DNA of 64,000 bases from Pseudomonas sp. Seg1 (lineage in GTDB: Bacteria > Pseudomonadota > Gammaproteobacteria > Pseudomonadales > Pseudomonadaceae): assembly GCF_018326005.1 (NCBI RefSeq), contig NZ_AP021903.1, positions 2,854,001 through 2,918,000 of the forward strand, read 5' to 3'. A program made the translations under genes and the position numbers. Positions 47,147 to 56,381 of this stretch are shown one piece after another. Within the stretch, counting starts at the first letter, position 1, and every line of letters begins with the position of its first letter. The notes under the pieces were generated by a model. That model was given only the letters and a program-made list of their open reading frames with translations. It was not told the origin of the DNA and made no database searches.

Positions 47147-48420
47147 TCAGGTCAAGTACCGCTCTACTGGCAGCTCTCGCATTGGTCTATTCACACGCTG
47201 CCTATAGTGCTGAGTCGCGTTCATTTGAAGATTTGCCGCAAAAAAACTCAGTCGGGCAGCTTCTTTTGGATAATGCCTTTAAGGCTGGCGTCGTGACTGA
47301 GGTCGACAAGAAAATTATCGAAAATTCCGCTCAGTTATCCCCAAAGTTTATAGAGGGCGCAGCCAGCAAAGCGATAGGCGACGAAAGTTACTCTGAATTT
47401 TTATCTCGTGCCACTCAGGCGGAACTTGAAAATTACAGATCTGACATCCTTGCACGAGCCAAGATCCAGGGACTTTCCTACGGAATGGTATACGTTGATA
47501 AAACAACCGCGACAAAAGTGAAGGAAGCAGCGCCAGCCCTTGCCAGTCGAGAATTCAGTGCGTTCAAGATTCCAGAGGGTATCTCCGAAAAAATTGCCGC
47601 CGTGCTATCAGAAAGAAAATTGCTTTACCGTCCAATTTGCCCATCAGGGAAGCTTTCCAAGATAAAAGGCGTCTTTGTTCCCTGCATCGAAAATGATCCG
47701 TGGTCTGCCGATCTCTTTAGAACGGTCATTCCGGTGTCTGTAAATAAGGTTGTCGTGTGTACGGGAACGTTAATTGGCGAGGGTGTTGTATTGACGGCTG
47801 CTCACTGTGTACTAAATGAGAATCGAACCGCTATTGTACCAACTGAGCAAATTACTGTAGCGACCGCGAAGAATAAAATTACACCGTTAGTCGCCACTCC
47901 TTTTGTTCCGTCGGAGGCGCTAGGTGACTGCATGCCGGTCTGTGGAGATTCGGACTATGATTTCGCACTTTTGAGAGTCTCTGTCCCCAATAGTCAAGGA
48001 TTGGAACCTGTACCCGTTCTCAAGCTTGCGCAGAGACAAGACGATCTTGTCGTTACTATCGCAGGTTATGGGCGCACATCGTTTCCAGTCGAAATGTCCA
48101 AGGGAGAGTTTTTCATTGGGCGGCAGACACTTCCGAACTTCAATCCAGATGAGCCAATACGCTGGAATTTTAGCCTTTCCAATAGGCAACCCGGGAGTAC
48201 CAGTTGTTTTGGAGATAGTGGCGGTCCAGTCTTTCAAGGAAGTCCTCGCAAGACTGGCGATAAACTTGAGATTATTGGTGTGATCAGCGGGTATAACGGT
48301 AAAGATGTTCAATGCTTCAACGAGGCCGTTGCGAAGTCGGTCAATCTTTCTCAGCCGGGGCCACGATCAAGGCTGTGCGGTTATCTCGGCAGTCAGGACC
48401 AGTTTTGCAGTAGCCGTTAG
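47143..48420 (+). CDS. Secreted trypsin-like serine protease (S1 family)
   Basis: A 425-residue exported protein; the signal peptide MIRSSTALLAALALVYSHA is cut near AYS. A helical pro-region of about 180 residues comes first, then an S1 domain with the triad visible: His in TAAHC, Asp in YDFALL and Ser in GDSGGP. Several cysteines (CTGTL, AAHC, DCMPVCGD, SCFGDSG, CSS) suggest disulfides. The long pro-region could keep it inactive. Base composition is A/T-rich like the lipoprotein gene before it. The stop codon lies in a stem-loop. Confidence 0.82.
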   Translation: MIRSSTALLAALALVYSHAAYSAESRSFEDLPQKNSVGQLLLDNAFKAGVVTEVDKKIIENSAQLSPKFIEGAASKAIGDESYSEFLSRATQAELENYRSDILARAKIQGLSYGMVYVDKTTATKVKEAAPALASREFSAFKIPEGISEKIAAVLSERKLLYRPICPSGKLSKIKGVFVPCIENDPWSADLFRTVIPVSVNKVVVCTGTLIGEGVVLTAAHCVLNENRTAIVPTEQITVATAKNKITPLVATPFVPSEALGDCMPVCGDSDYDFALLRVSVPNSQGLEPVPVLKLAQRQDDLVVTIAGYGRTSFPVEMSKGEFFIGRQTLPNFNPDEPIRWNFSLSNRQPGSTSCFGDSGGPVFQGSPRKTGDKLEIIGVISGYNGKDVQCFNEAVAKSVNLSQPGPRSRLCGYLGSQDQFCSSR

Positions 48421-48441
48421 GAATTCGCACTCCCTAACGGC
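48413..48441 (+). terminator. Stem-loop at the protease stop codon
   Basis: GCCGTTAGG and CCTAACGGC form a 9-bp stem enclosing about 10 bases; the TAG stop lies in the left arm. No U-tract follows, and the convergent channel gene begins (3' end) 30 bp later. Confidence 0.5.
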
Positions 48442-48470
48442 CCAAGCAAAGAATGTTTGTTAGTGCAACA

Positions 48471-50852
48471 TCAGCCTTGGGGCTGCTTCGCCAACTCAAT
48501 CCCCGCCGCCCCCAATCGCTTGAGAATCTCGAACAACAAATCACTCTTGGTCACCCCGACAATCCTCGGGCTGCCCACATACCCCGTGATCGTCAGCGTA
48601 ATGCCCTCCGGCGACAACTTGCTGAAACGCACGAACGCCGCCGGTTTGTCGAGGATGCTTTCGTTCTCCCGGTAAGTGCTTAGCAGCAGTTCCTTGACTT
48701 GCTCGGGATCGATATCCAGCGGAAACATCAGCTCCAGCGACGCCACACCCTGAGCACTGCCACCCAGGGTAACGTTGCGCAGGTTCTGCGAGATCAGTTG
48801 CGAATTGGGCACGATCACAATCGAACGGTCGCTCAATTGAATCTCCGTGGCTCGCACGTTGATCCGGCGAATATCGCCCTCAACCCCACTGATGCTGATC
48901 AGATCCCCCACCTTCACCGGGCGCTCGGTCAGCAGGATCAGGCCTGAAACGAAGTTCTTCACGATCTCCTGCAAACCGAAGCCGATGCCCACCGACAGCG
49001 CACTGACGATCCACGCCAGATTGGTCCACTGCACCCCCAGCGACGACAGCGTCAGCAGGATCACCAGCGCATAACCGATATTGGAAAACAGCGTGCTCAA
49101 CGACGCGCACATGCCCGGGTCCATATCAGTCTTGGGCAGGAATTCGTTGTCCAGCCAACGGCTCAAGGCACGGATCAAGTAGATGCCGATCAACAGTGCC
49201 AAAACCGCGTTGAGCAAATGCCCGGGCACGATGTTCAACTTGCGCAATCCAGCACCACCGAGGATCGCCATGATGTTGTGGAACAACTGCCCCAGCGTCG
49301 TGCCGATGCCGCCAACAAACAGCGCGATGACTGCTAGCAGTAACAGCCCGGCGCGGCTGACCCCGGAGAGCAGAATCGAAATCTGATCCAGCCGTCGATC
49401 GCCAATGCCCAGCAACTGCTTGAGCGCCTTGCCGCTTGAATGCTTGGGCGAGAACACGTACTCGCAGCCGTCCTTGATGACCTGAATCAGCAAGTAAAAA
49501 CCCGACAGCACGATATAAGCCCACACCACTTCATAGGTGATGAACCGCGCCAGCGACACGTAACCGGTGAGCAGGGCAACGGCCGAGACAAACATCGCCA
49601 GACTGACAGCGGTGTAGATCACCCCGGCAAAGGTGTTGCCCGTCGCCTGCGGATCATTGGCGGCAAGCAAGCCTTTGCGCACTTTGCTCACGCGCAGCAG
49701 CATCGTCACGACGATGACCATCACCACCATCGCAATCACGCCCCGTCCGGCAATCACGATCTGGCTGCTCATGCCGGTGGCGTTGCTGACCTGGACCAAC
49801 GTCACCAGCACCAGCAAGGTGCCGGAAAGAATGCGCGGGTAGGGCTTCAACGCCAGCGCCACAGGATCGGCAATCGCCGGCAGCCGCCATGACGGGTGCC
49901 TGGTCGACAACAGCGCGCGGCTCAGCCCGGTGATCAGCACGCAGGCATAGACAACCTTGGCAAACTCCTCGGAAAACGTCTCCAGCACCGGCGGCAAAGG
50001 CGCGTGCCGGGTGCAAGCGTAAAACAGAATTTGCAGGGCAATCCCCGTGGTGACGATGGTCGCCAGCGCCGAAGCAAACGCCAACGCACTGCGTCGCACA
50101 CGCCCCTCCGGCATGCGATGAATACACAACCACGTCAGCCCCCGATCAGCCAGCCTGCGCCCGACTGTCCAGATCAGCAGTGCCAGCAACACCAGCACCG
50201 TTGTGTAAAACCGCTGCCCCGGCGCCCACACCGTGGCCCATGTATCGCCCACCTGGCCAACAAAAAAACGCAAACGCTGCCGATCGTCATCCCGAGGATT
50301 CACCAGCGGCGCCCAGAAATCCGGACTCAACACCGTGCCAGTGCCCAGCGTCAGCTCACTCTCCAGCAACGTGCGTCGGATCCCGGCAATCTGCGTGATC
50401 AGATCCGCCGCACTCTGCTTCAACGCCGCCAGGTTCTTCAGCGTCGCATCGACCTTGTTCTTCTGCTCCGCCAGCGACGCCCGCTGCGCGATGATATCCG
50501 CTTGCTCCGACGCCACCCCCGTATCCGGCGCCGCCCCCAACACCCCCAACTGCACCGCCAGTTGCGCCTGCTGCGGCAACAACGACGCCGACAACCGATC
50601 GACATCCAGAATGAACGCCTGCACCCGATCCTGCGGCCCTTCGAGCTGGTTGTAATTGTTCGCCGACGAAATCTGCTGCTTCAGCCCATCGAGCCGCTGT
50701 TGCAGGGCCTGCAAGTCACTTTGATTGATCACCGGCAACGGCGCGGCTGCGGTCTCGGAAGGCGCGGGCAGATCCGCCGCCCACGGTGAAGAACCGCCAG
50801 GGATGAGCAGGGTGAGTGCGATAAAAAACAGCGAGTTCAATGTGTTGCGCAT
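48471..50852 (-). CDS. Mechanosensitive ion channel of the MscS superfamily with DUF3772 domain
   Basis: A 793-residue inner-membrane protein with a signal-like N-terminus and a periplasmic coiled-coil region (residues about 40-190, the DUF3772 type). About ten membrane helices follow, then the MscS pore and beta domain (VGIGFGLQEIVKNFVSGLIL, then ERPVKVGDLISISGVEGDI). The gene stands alone and is convergent with the protease gene. It should release solutes on osmotic downshock. Confidence 0.86.
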   Translation of the reverse strand: MRNTLNSLFFIALTLLIPGGSSPWAADLPAPSETAAAPLPVINQSDLQALQQRLDGLKQQISSANNYNQLEGPQDRVQAFILDVDRLSASLLPQQAQLAVQLGVLGAAPDTGVASEQADIIAQRASLAEQKNKVDATLKNLAALKQSAADLITQIAGIRRTLLESELTLGTGTVLSPDFWAPLVNPRDDDRQRLRFFVGQVGDTWATVWAPGQRFYTTVLVLLALLIWTVGRRLADRGLTWLCIHRMPEGRVRRSALAFASALATIVTTGIALQILFYACTRHAPLPPVLETFSEEFAKVVYACVLITGLSRALLSTRHPSWRLPAIADPVALALKPYPRILSGTLLVLVTLVQVSNATGMSSQIVIAGRGVIAMVVMVIVVTMLLRVSKVRKGLLAANDPQATGNTFAGVIYTAVSLAMFVSAVALLTGYVSLARFITYEVVWAYIVLSGFYLLIQVIKDGCEYVFSPKHSSGKALKQLLGIGDRRLDQISILLSGVSRAGLLLLAVIALFVGGIGTTLGQLFHNIMAILGGAGLRKLNIVPGHLLNAVLALLIGIYLIRALSRWLDNEFLPKTDMDPGMCASLSTLFSNIGYALVILLTLSSLGVQWTNLAWIVSALSVGIGFGLQEIVKNFVSGLILLTERPVKVGDLISISGVEGDIRRINVRATEIQLSDRSIVIVPNSQLISQNLRNVTLGGSAQGVASLELMFPLDIDPEQVKELLLSTYRENESILDKPAAFVRFSKLSPEGITLTITGYVGSPRIVGVTKSDLLFEILKRLGAAGIELAKQPQG

Positions 50853-50924
50853 GGAAAGGACGGACCCGAATTGATCACACAGTCTATGAGGGTAGGTGAT
50901 CAGGGCACGGTTCGAGGAAAAGTT

Positions 50925-51383
50925 TCAGGGGAGCAGGTGGATCAGCTCGGGTTGCAAGGCGTCTGGAGTGACGTCGAGCAGGGCCAGCGTGACCGGCAGT
51001 TTGAAACGACGGCGACCGGCGCTGCCGGGGTTGAGGTACAGGCGATTGCCGCGCCATTCGATCAAGGGCTTGTGGGAATGGCCGGTGATGATGAGTTTGA
51101 TGGTGGGGTCGAGGTCGGTGGGGACGTCGGCGATGTCGTGGGTGAGGAGGGTTTGCCAGCCGTTGAGGTTGAAGGTGAGGTGGTCGGGGAGGGCGGCGGC
51201 CCAGGGGAGGTTGATGTCGTTGTTGCCGCGTACGGCGTGGAGTGGGGCGATTTCGGCTAGTTGGTCGAGGATTTCTGCGCTGCCGATGTCGCCGGCGTGG
51301 ATGATGAGGTCGACGCCTTGGAGGAAGGTAAGGGCTTCGGGGCGGAGGAGGCCGTGGGTGTCGGAGATGATGGCGGTTTTCAT
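50925..51383 (-). CDS. Metallophosphoesterase, YfcE family
   Basis: A 152-residue phosphodiesterase with the family metal motifs: SDTHG at residues 8-12, HAGDIG, GNND and TGHSHKP. It is a soluble enzyme, likely acting on phosphodiesters with Mn2+. ATG at 51381-51383. The coding strand of this small gene is plainly G-poor and C-rich but otherwise ordinary. Confidence 0.85.
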   Translation of the reverse strand: MKTAIISDTHGLLRPEALTFLQGVDLIIHAGDIGSAEILDQLAEIAPLHAVRGNNDINLPWAAALPDHLTFNLNGWQTLLTHDIADVPTDLDPTIKLIITGHSHKPLIEWRGNRLYLNPGSAGRRRFKLPVTLALLDVTPDALQPELIHLLP

Positions 51384-51410
51384 GAGGGGGAGATTAGCAG
51401 GGAATGGGGC

Positions 51411-51432
51411 TGCTTTCGGCCAGAAGCAGACG
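51411..51432. repeat. Dispersed TTGGCCGA-type palindrome, copy 1
   Basis: TGCTTTCGGCCAGAAGCAGA. It matches, in inverse orientation, the core found at 52016, 59791 and 60081. All copies noticed lie between 51.4 and 60.1 kb. Confidence 0.45.
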
Positions 51433-51522
51433 CCTATGAACGAAAGTGCTTAACTAATAACCAAGAACACACTGCTGATAAATTTCACTTGTGTTACCAC
51501 CCTATAGTTAGGTGCTCAGTTA

Positions 51523-51963
51523 ATGCGTATCCAGGATCATAAACTAGCGTGGCGCTGGATCGACCCAGCGTATGCGGTGTTGCCAGAGGAAATCCTCGTG
51601 CAGATGCAGGTAGTGCTGCCTGAGGAGGCGAGGGAGCTGCACAATCGAGCGCTAAAGTTTTTGGGCAATCACAGCTTGAGCATCGAGTTACGTCCTGAAA
51701 TATCCAACGCAGAAGAGGCCGCGTCGGAGGTTTGCTCCAATTGGCTGAAACAACTCCAGCCACATCTAGAGCAGCCGGTATCACTTTCTTGGGATGCAGA
51801 GACAGCCTTGCGCACAACATGGGAGGTGTTCATATCTTTCTGGCCGGAGTTCTGCTATCCGTCCTCGGATGATCTAGTTGTATTTCCAGAATCAGAGGCG
51901 TGGGTGCTCTTATACCATCATGACCGAGAGTTTCACTTTGGTAGACGATCGGGCAAAGCTTAG
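51523..51963 (+). CDS. Conserved hypothetical protein, possibly DUF2947-like
   Basis: A 146-residue soluble protein rich in Trp and Glu, with no signal peptide. The plan (WRWIDP..AVLPEE, then ending WVLLYHHDREFHFGRRSGKA) is a little like the DUF2947 family, but I cannot confirm it. No clear ribosome-binding site precedes ATG at 51523. It sits at the left edge of an accessory region with gene remnants. Confidence 0.5.
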   Translation: MRIQDHKLAWRWIDPAYAVLPEEILVQMQVVLPEEARELHNRALKFLGNHSLSIELRPEISNAEEAASEVCSNWLKQLQPHLEQPVSLSWDAETALRTTWEVFISFWPEFCYPSSDDLVVFPESEAWVLLYHHDREFHFGRRSGKA

Positions 51964-52015
51964 CAAGCCGCTGCAACTCGGCGCTTATCCTTGCGACAAC
52001 TTTAGACACATGGAT

Positions 52016-52072
52016 GTCCGCTTTTGGCCGATAGCTGCCGTCCACAAATGACTGCTTTCGGCCATAGGCAGT
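52016..52072. repeat. Dispersed TTGGCCGA-type palindromes, copies 2 and 3 facing each other
   Basis: GTCCGCTTTTGGCCGATAGC at 52016 and, inverted, ACTGCTTTCGGCCATAGGCA at 52051, separated by about 12 bp. The pair resembles a REP doublet in layout but differs in sequence. Confidence 0.5.
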
Positions 52073-52160
52073 ATGACGGGACTCCAGTAGAGCGGTCTGT
52101 AGGGCACGGACGAAATCGCTAGGGTGCGGCGTCGTCTTGGCATCGCCCACGCCGTAGCCA
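52073..52160 (+). pseudogene. Remnant similar to the 3' end of the DsbA-like gene
   Basis: TATGACGGGACTCCAG (about 52072) and GGACGAAATCGCTAG, later TTGGCATCGCCCAC (to about 52150), match in order the last codons and downstream flank of the DsbA-like gene (TATGACGGAGTTCCAG near 56211, GGACGAAATCGCTAG near 56270, TTGGCATCACCCAC near 56300), with a deletion between. No frame is kept. The rest of the gap to 52434 holds no supported gene, only the promoter region of the next gene. Confidence 0.5.
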
Positions 52161-52434
52161 CGGGTGAACAATCAGGCTTGAAAATCGCAGCGTTCGATCT
52201 GGCCACCTGCGGTGTCGTGAACGTCCGTAAAAGGGCGGATTTCCAAAAGTCGAGACAGCGAAGTCAGCCAGACGGCAACAATGTGATCCTGCTTTTTTTG
52301 TTAGATCTGAGTCTGTTTTTAACGGGGCGACGCTCTATAGAGTGTATATCCGACGCACAAGTGGACAGTGATCGGCCCGCTACTGTTTCTGGCTCTCTGA
52401 AGACCGGACGAATCGAGAGTCTTCAGGAATCACC

Positions 52435-54675
52435 ATGAATACTCGTCCAAGCTTTCAGAGCAAGACCTTCCCCCAATCGCAACGTGACATTCTCGGCATG
52501 ATCGCGACCGATCAGCATCTGGGCGATGTACTCTGCGCCATCTGCCAGATGCTCGACACACAGACTCCCGAAACCTACTGCTCTATCCTGCTGGCGGATG
52601 CAGAGGGCAAGCACTTACTCAACGGCGCGGCACCAGGCCTGCCGGCCGAGTACAGCGAGGCGATAGATGGAATGGCCATTGGTCCGCAGGAAGGGACCTG
52701 CGGCACAGCAGCGTTCCGGCGCGAGCTTGTAGTCACCGAAGACATCGCACGGGACCCGAACTGGGAACGTTTCCGCAGCCTGGCGCTGGGGCATGACCTG
52801 CGTTCCTGCTGGTCAGTCCCTTTGCTCTCCCATGAAGGAACGGTGCTGGGGACATTTGCCCTGTACCAAAAGAGTATCCATGCGCCGGACGAGGTGCAGA
52901 TTCAACAGCTGGTGTTTGCCGCGCAACTGGCAGTCATTGCGATCCGTCATGAGCGTGACGGTCGGCGATTGGAGGAGAGCGAACAACGTTTTCGTTCATT
53001 GTTCACCTATAACCCCAACCCGGTGTTCGCCCTCGATCTGGCCGGCAACGTCCAGAGCGTCAATCCTGCGGGCCTGAAGCTGAAACCGCAGACGGCCGTC
53101 AATTTCATTGGTCAGCACTTTTCCCATCTGGTACTCGATGAGGATCTGCAACGGGTCAGTCAGCATTTTTGCGCAGCCCGTGCCGGATCGCCTCAGCGCT
53201 TCGAGGCACAGCTTCGCGACGAAAGCGAGCAACTGTTGACCATGGATATCTCCAACCTGCCCATCATGGTCAACGGAGAGATTGTGGGAGTATTCGGCAT
53301 TGCCCGGGACATCAGCGCACAGAAAAATTTCGAACGCGAATTGAGCTTCAATGCCAGCCATGACCGGCTGACCGGTTTGCTTAACCGTGTTTCGCTTGAA
53401 GAGCGACTTGTTCGGGATTGCCACATCAGTCGTCGGCGTAATCGGCGTCTGGCGGTAATGTGCATTGATCTGGATGGATTCAAATCCATCAACGATTCGA
53501 TCGGGCATTACTTCGGCGATCAGGTGCTGATCGAAGTGGCGCAACGCATGACCGAGCAGGTTCGCCCCGGCGATACCATCGTGCGCATGGGCGGTGACGA
53601 ATTCATTGTGCTGCTGCCGGACCTGCTGCGTGACGAGGACGCAGTGCCAGTCGCCGAGCGCTTGATGGCCAGCATTGCCAGACCCTACTGCATCCAGGGC
53701 ATTGACCTGCATGTGAGTGCAAGTGTCGGCATCACCCTGAGCGATGGTCACATTGAGCAGCCGATGCAACTGATCCAGCAGGCTGACATGGCCATGTACA
53801 AAGCCAAGCAGCAAGGGCGCAACAACTTTCAGTGGTACACCAGCGAGCTCAATCAACGTGTTTGCGAGCACGCGAGCCTGCGCAATGACTTGCAAAAGGC
53901 TATCGAAACTCAATCCTTCCAGCTGCATTATCAACCGCAGATAGACGCACGCACGGGGCAGGTGGTCGGGATCGAAGCCTTGCTGCGCTGGGAGCATCCG
54001 GTAAAAGGATTTATCTCACCAGCGGTGTTTGTAACAGTGGCTGAAGACAGTGGTCAGATCATCCCGCTGAGCCTTTGGGTACTCGATACGGCCTGCGCGC
54101 AGTTGCGTCAACTGGGCGAGCAGGGCATCACAGGCATCTCGATGGCCGTGAATATTTCGCCGATGCATTTCCAGCGTGGGCAGTTCGTCGAGTGTATACA
54201 GGCAGTGCTGAACAGGTACGAACTTAGCGCCGGGCAGTTGGAACTGGAGATTACCGAGTCGCTTCTGTTGCATAACGTTGAGCAGGCGATCGACACGTTG
54301 CACCAGCTCAAGGCTCTAGGTGTACGCATTGCGCTCGATGATTTCGGCACCGGTTATTCCAGCCTCAGCTACCTCAAGCGCTTACCCATCGACAAAATCA
54401 AGATTGACCGTTCTTTCATCCGGGATATCGCTACCGACCATCACGATGCCGCGATCACCCAAGGCATTATTTCCATGGCCCATCACCTCAGCCTGACGGT
54501 GGTCGCCGAAGGTGTGGAAACCAAGTCTCAAGTGGATTTTCTCAAGGGCGGTCGCTGCGATGTTTTTCAGGGGTATTACTTTGCTAAACCGATGCCCTAT
54601 GCTGACCTCGAAGCTTTCCTAAGCCTTCGCGCGTCCCGGTCCCTGACGCCCGATCTTGTCTGTTCCGAAGTTTGA
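52435..54675 (+). CDS. Dual cyclic-di-GMP protein: GAF-PAS-GGDEF-EAL
   Basis: A 746-residue protein without clear membrane segments. A GAF domain (residues about 30-175, with EGTCGTAAFR) is followed by PAS (about 185-300), GGDEF (about 310-470) and EAL (about 485-735). The GGDEF motif is intact (RMGGDEFIVLL). EAL residues are intact too: GIEALLRW, the DDFGTGYSSL loop, KIDRSFI, AEGVET and the final QGYYF. Both synthesis and hydrolysis of c-di-GMP are thus possible, with the GAF/PAS part sensing a signal. RBS AGGA precedes ATG at 52435. It is monocistronic. Confidence 0.92.
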   Translation: MNTRPSFQSKTFPQSQRDILGMIATDQHLGDVLCAICQMLDTQTPETYCSILLADAEGKHLLNGAAPGLPAEYSEAIDGMAIGPQEGTCGTAAFRRELVVTEDIARDPNWERFRSLALGHDLRSCWSVPLLSHEGTVLGTFALYQKSIHAPDEVQIQQLVFAAQLAVIAIRHERDGRRLEESEQRFRSLFTYNPNPVFALDLAGNVQSVNPAGLKLKPQTAVNFIGQHFSHLVLDEDLQRVSQHFCAARAGSPQRFEAQLRDESEQLLTMDISNLPIMVNGEIVGVFGIARDISAQKNFERELSFNASHDRLTGLLNRVSLEERLVRDCHISRRRNRRLAVMCIDLDGFKSINDSIGHYFGDQVLIEVAQRMTEQVRPGDTIVRMGGDEFIVLLPDLLRDEDAVPVAERLMASIARPYCIQGIDLHVSASVGITLSDGHIEQPMQLIQQADMAMYKAKQQGRNNFQWYTSELNQRVCEHASLRNDLQKAIETQSFQLHYQPQIDARTGQVVGIEALLRWEHPVKGFISPAVFVTVAEDSGQIIPLSLWVLDTACAQLRQLGEQGITGISMAVNISPMHFQRGQFVECIQAVLNRYELSAGQLELEITESLLLHNVEQAIDTLHQLKALGVRIALDDFGTGYSSLSYLKRLPIDKIKIDRSFIRDIATDHHDAAITQGIISMAHHLSLTVVAEGVETKSQVDFLKGGRCDVFQGYYFAKPMPYADLEAFLSLRASRSLTPDLVCSEV

Positions 54676-55189
54676 AAAGGCGAATCTTCAGATTCGAACG
54701 AGTCCGGTTGCCCTGAACCACACTTCAGTTGCCACTTCGGTCCTGGAGCGTTCCTGTTGAGCGCTTCAGATCTTTTGCCGGGTCTAGAAGCGTTTGGGAA
54801 ACTGAGCGCTTTAGACCCAAGCTCTGCTCAACACGCCTGGCCGTGGACGCATTAAGCGCGTGACTGTTGTTGGCACTGGAGGGTATCGAAAATTCGTTCA
54901 GCGACTACGGCAAGCGTCATCAACGACTATAGTCATTGGTGAGCCAGAGCGAATCTGACCATTCCCCTGCCAACCTGGCCTAATCCAATTCCGCGATTAC
55001 ACGGCGGATCTTCTTGTGTTCCTTGATGCGGAACGTAAACGTTTCGCTGCCGAAATCACTCAGGCTCAGGCTGAGATCGAGGCAGCGTTGTCTTTTTTTG
55101 AACCCCTTGATGGTGGATGGAGTTATCCCGCCGGGCACGTCGTATCCCACTGAGCACGTCCCAACCACCCATCTATCAAGGTTCAAGCA
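54676..55189. other. Gene-poor stretch with a coding-like remnant
   Basis: About 510 bp with no supported gene. From about 54958 to 55153 the plus strand has an open frame without a start (FRDYTADLLVFLDAERKRFA and so on, ending WSYPAGHVVSH) whose amino-acid makeup looks protein-like; it may be a decayed gene end. The remainder shows nothing clear. AAGG before 55190 serves the next gene. Confidence 0.35.
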
Positions 55190-55732
55190 ATGAATACTTC
55201 AGAGTTAGATGATGCACAAAAAACCAATGGCGACCTGGTTCAGGGTCCGCTGCCGGCCGGCACTGTCGCGCCCGACTTCACTCTTCACGCAACCCCTGAT
55301 CAACAGTTGTCGCTGCGTGAGCTAAAGGGAAATCCCGTGATACTGGCGTTTTATCCCGCTGACTGGACTTCGGTGTGTGGTGACCAACTGACCTTGTACA
55401 ACCAGTTGTTACCCACCTTCAGAGAATATGGTGCGGTGCTATTGGGTATCTCGGTTGACAGCGCCTGGTGTCATCAGGCCTTTGCCAAAGATCGAAATTT
55501 CCACTTCAGCCTGCTGGCCGATTTCGAGCCCAAAGGGGCGGTGGCACGACAGTATGGAGCGTACGAGTCCCAGCTCGGAGTTTGTAAGAGGGCACTGTTC
55601 GTGATTGACAAGGAGGGGGTGGTCGCCTGGAGCTACGTCTCACCAATGGCAATCAACCCTGGGGCGGACGGCATTCTGGATGCGCTGGATGCTCTGGTGA
55701 ATTCGCCACAAAGCACGCCAACCAAAAATTAA
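55190..55732 (+). CDS. Peroxiredoxin (AhpC/TSA-type redoxin)
   Basis: A 180-residue thioredoxin-fold peroxidase with the active-site region FYPADWTSVCGDQL: the peroxidatic Cys is preceded by a Thr/Ser-type site, as in AhpE/Prx enzymes. A further cysteine in GVCKRALFVID may resolve it. No signal peptide. It lies 11 bp ahead of the DsbA-like gene, and together they could form a peroxide-reducing pair. The first 22 residues (MNTSELDDAQKTNGDLVQGP) are a short extra tail. Confidence 0.87.
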   Translation: MNTSELDDAQKTNGDLVQGPLPAGTVAPDFTLHATPDQQLSLRELKGNPVILAFYPADWTSVCGDQLTLYNQLLPTFREYGAVLLGISVDSAWCHQAFAKDRNFHFSLLADFEPKGAVARQYGAYESQLGVCKRALFVIDKEGVVAWSYVSPMAINPGADGILDALDALVNSPQSTPTKN

Positions 55733-55743
55733 CAGGTGATTAC

Positions 55744-56283
55744 ATGGCCACTCTCAAAGTCCCGGTAAGTGCCAACGACCATCGCCAGGGAAGTGCGCAT
55801 GCCAAGGTCACCTTGGTGGAATTTGGCGACTATGAATGTCCCTATTGCGGTGAAGCTTATTGGATGGTCAAGAATCTGCAACAGCATTTTCGCGATGACT
55901 TGCTGTTTGTGTTCCGTAACTTCCCTCTGACCACCGCTCACCCCCATGCATTGGGTGCAGCGGTCACCGCTGAGTATGCCGGGAGTCGAGGATTCTTCTG
56001 GGAGGCCCACGACGAATTGTACGAAAATCAGGATCGATTGGGCCTGCCGCTGTATCGCGCCATCGTTCTCAAACACGGCCTTCCCAAGGAGGAATTCGAT
56101 CTTGCAATGCAAGAGGATACTTACATTCCCAAAATACAAGCCGATTTCAATGGCGGTGTACGCAGCGGCGTGAATGGCACCCCAGCGTTTTACATTGACG
56201 GGCTTCGCTATGACGGAGTTCCAGAGTTCATCGGGATGAGTCAGATGATTGAGCTTTTGTTAGTGCGTGGACGAAATCGCTAG
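55744..56283 (+). CDS. DsbA-family thioredoxin-fold protein, cytoplasmic
   Basis: A 179-residue DsbA-like protein with the redox motif CPYC in FGDYECPYCGEAYW and the cis-Pro segment GVNGTPAFYIDG. There is no signal peptide, so it probably works in the cytoplasm as a reductase or isomerase, perhaps for the peroxiredoxin upstream. Fragments related to this gene lie on both sides: 52073-52160 and 58036-58149. Confidence 0.87.
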   Translation: MATLKVPVSANDHRQGSAHAKVTLVEFGDYECPYCGEAYWMVKNLQQHFRDDLLFVFRNFPLTTAHPHALGAAVTAEYAGSRGFFWEAHDELYENQDRLGLPLYRAIVLKHGLPKEEFDLAMQEDTYIPKIQADFNGGVRSGVNGTPAFYIDGLRYDGVPEFIGMSQMIELLLVRGRNR

Positions 56284-56381
56284 AGAGCCAAATCGGCTTG
56301 GCATCACCCACATCGGAGCCGAGGAAAAACCAACGTTAGCTTCCTTTTACATTAAAGAGGTGGATACGGAGCCGGCAACTA

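Noticed and set aside
48880..50789. Plus-strand frame of about 297 codons opposite the mechanosensitive channel
   Set aside because: Gln/Arg/His-rich antisense frame; the minus-strand channel shows the full MscS core.
54980..55186. Minus-strand 68-codon frame upstream of the peroxiredoxin
   Set aside because: No ribosome-binding site, and the plus-strand remnant explains the open stretch better.
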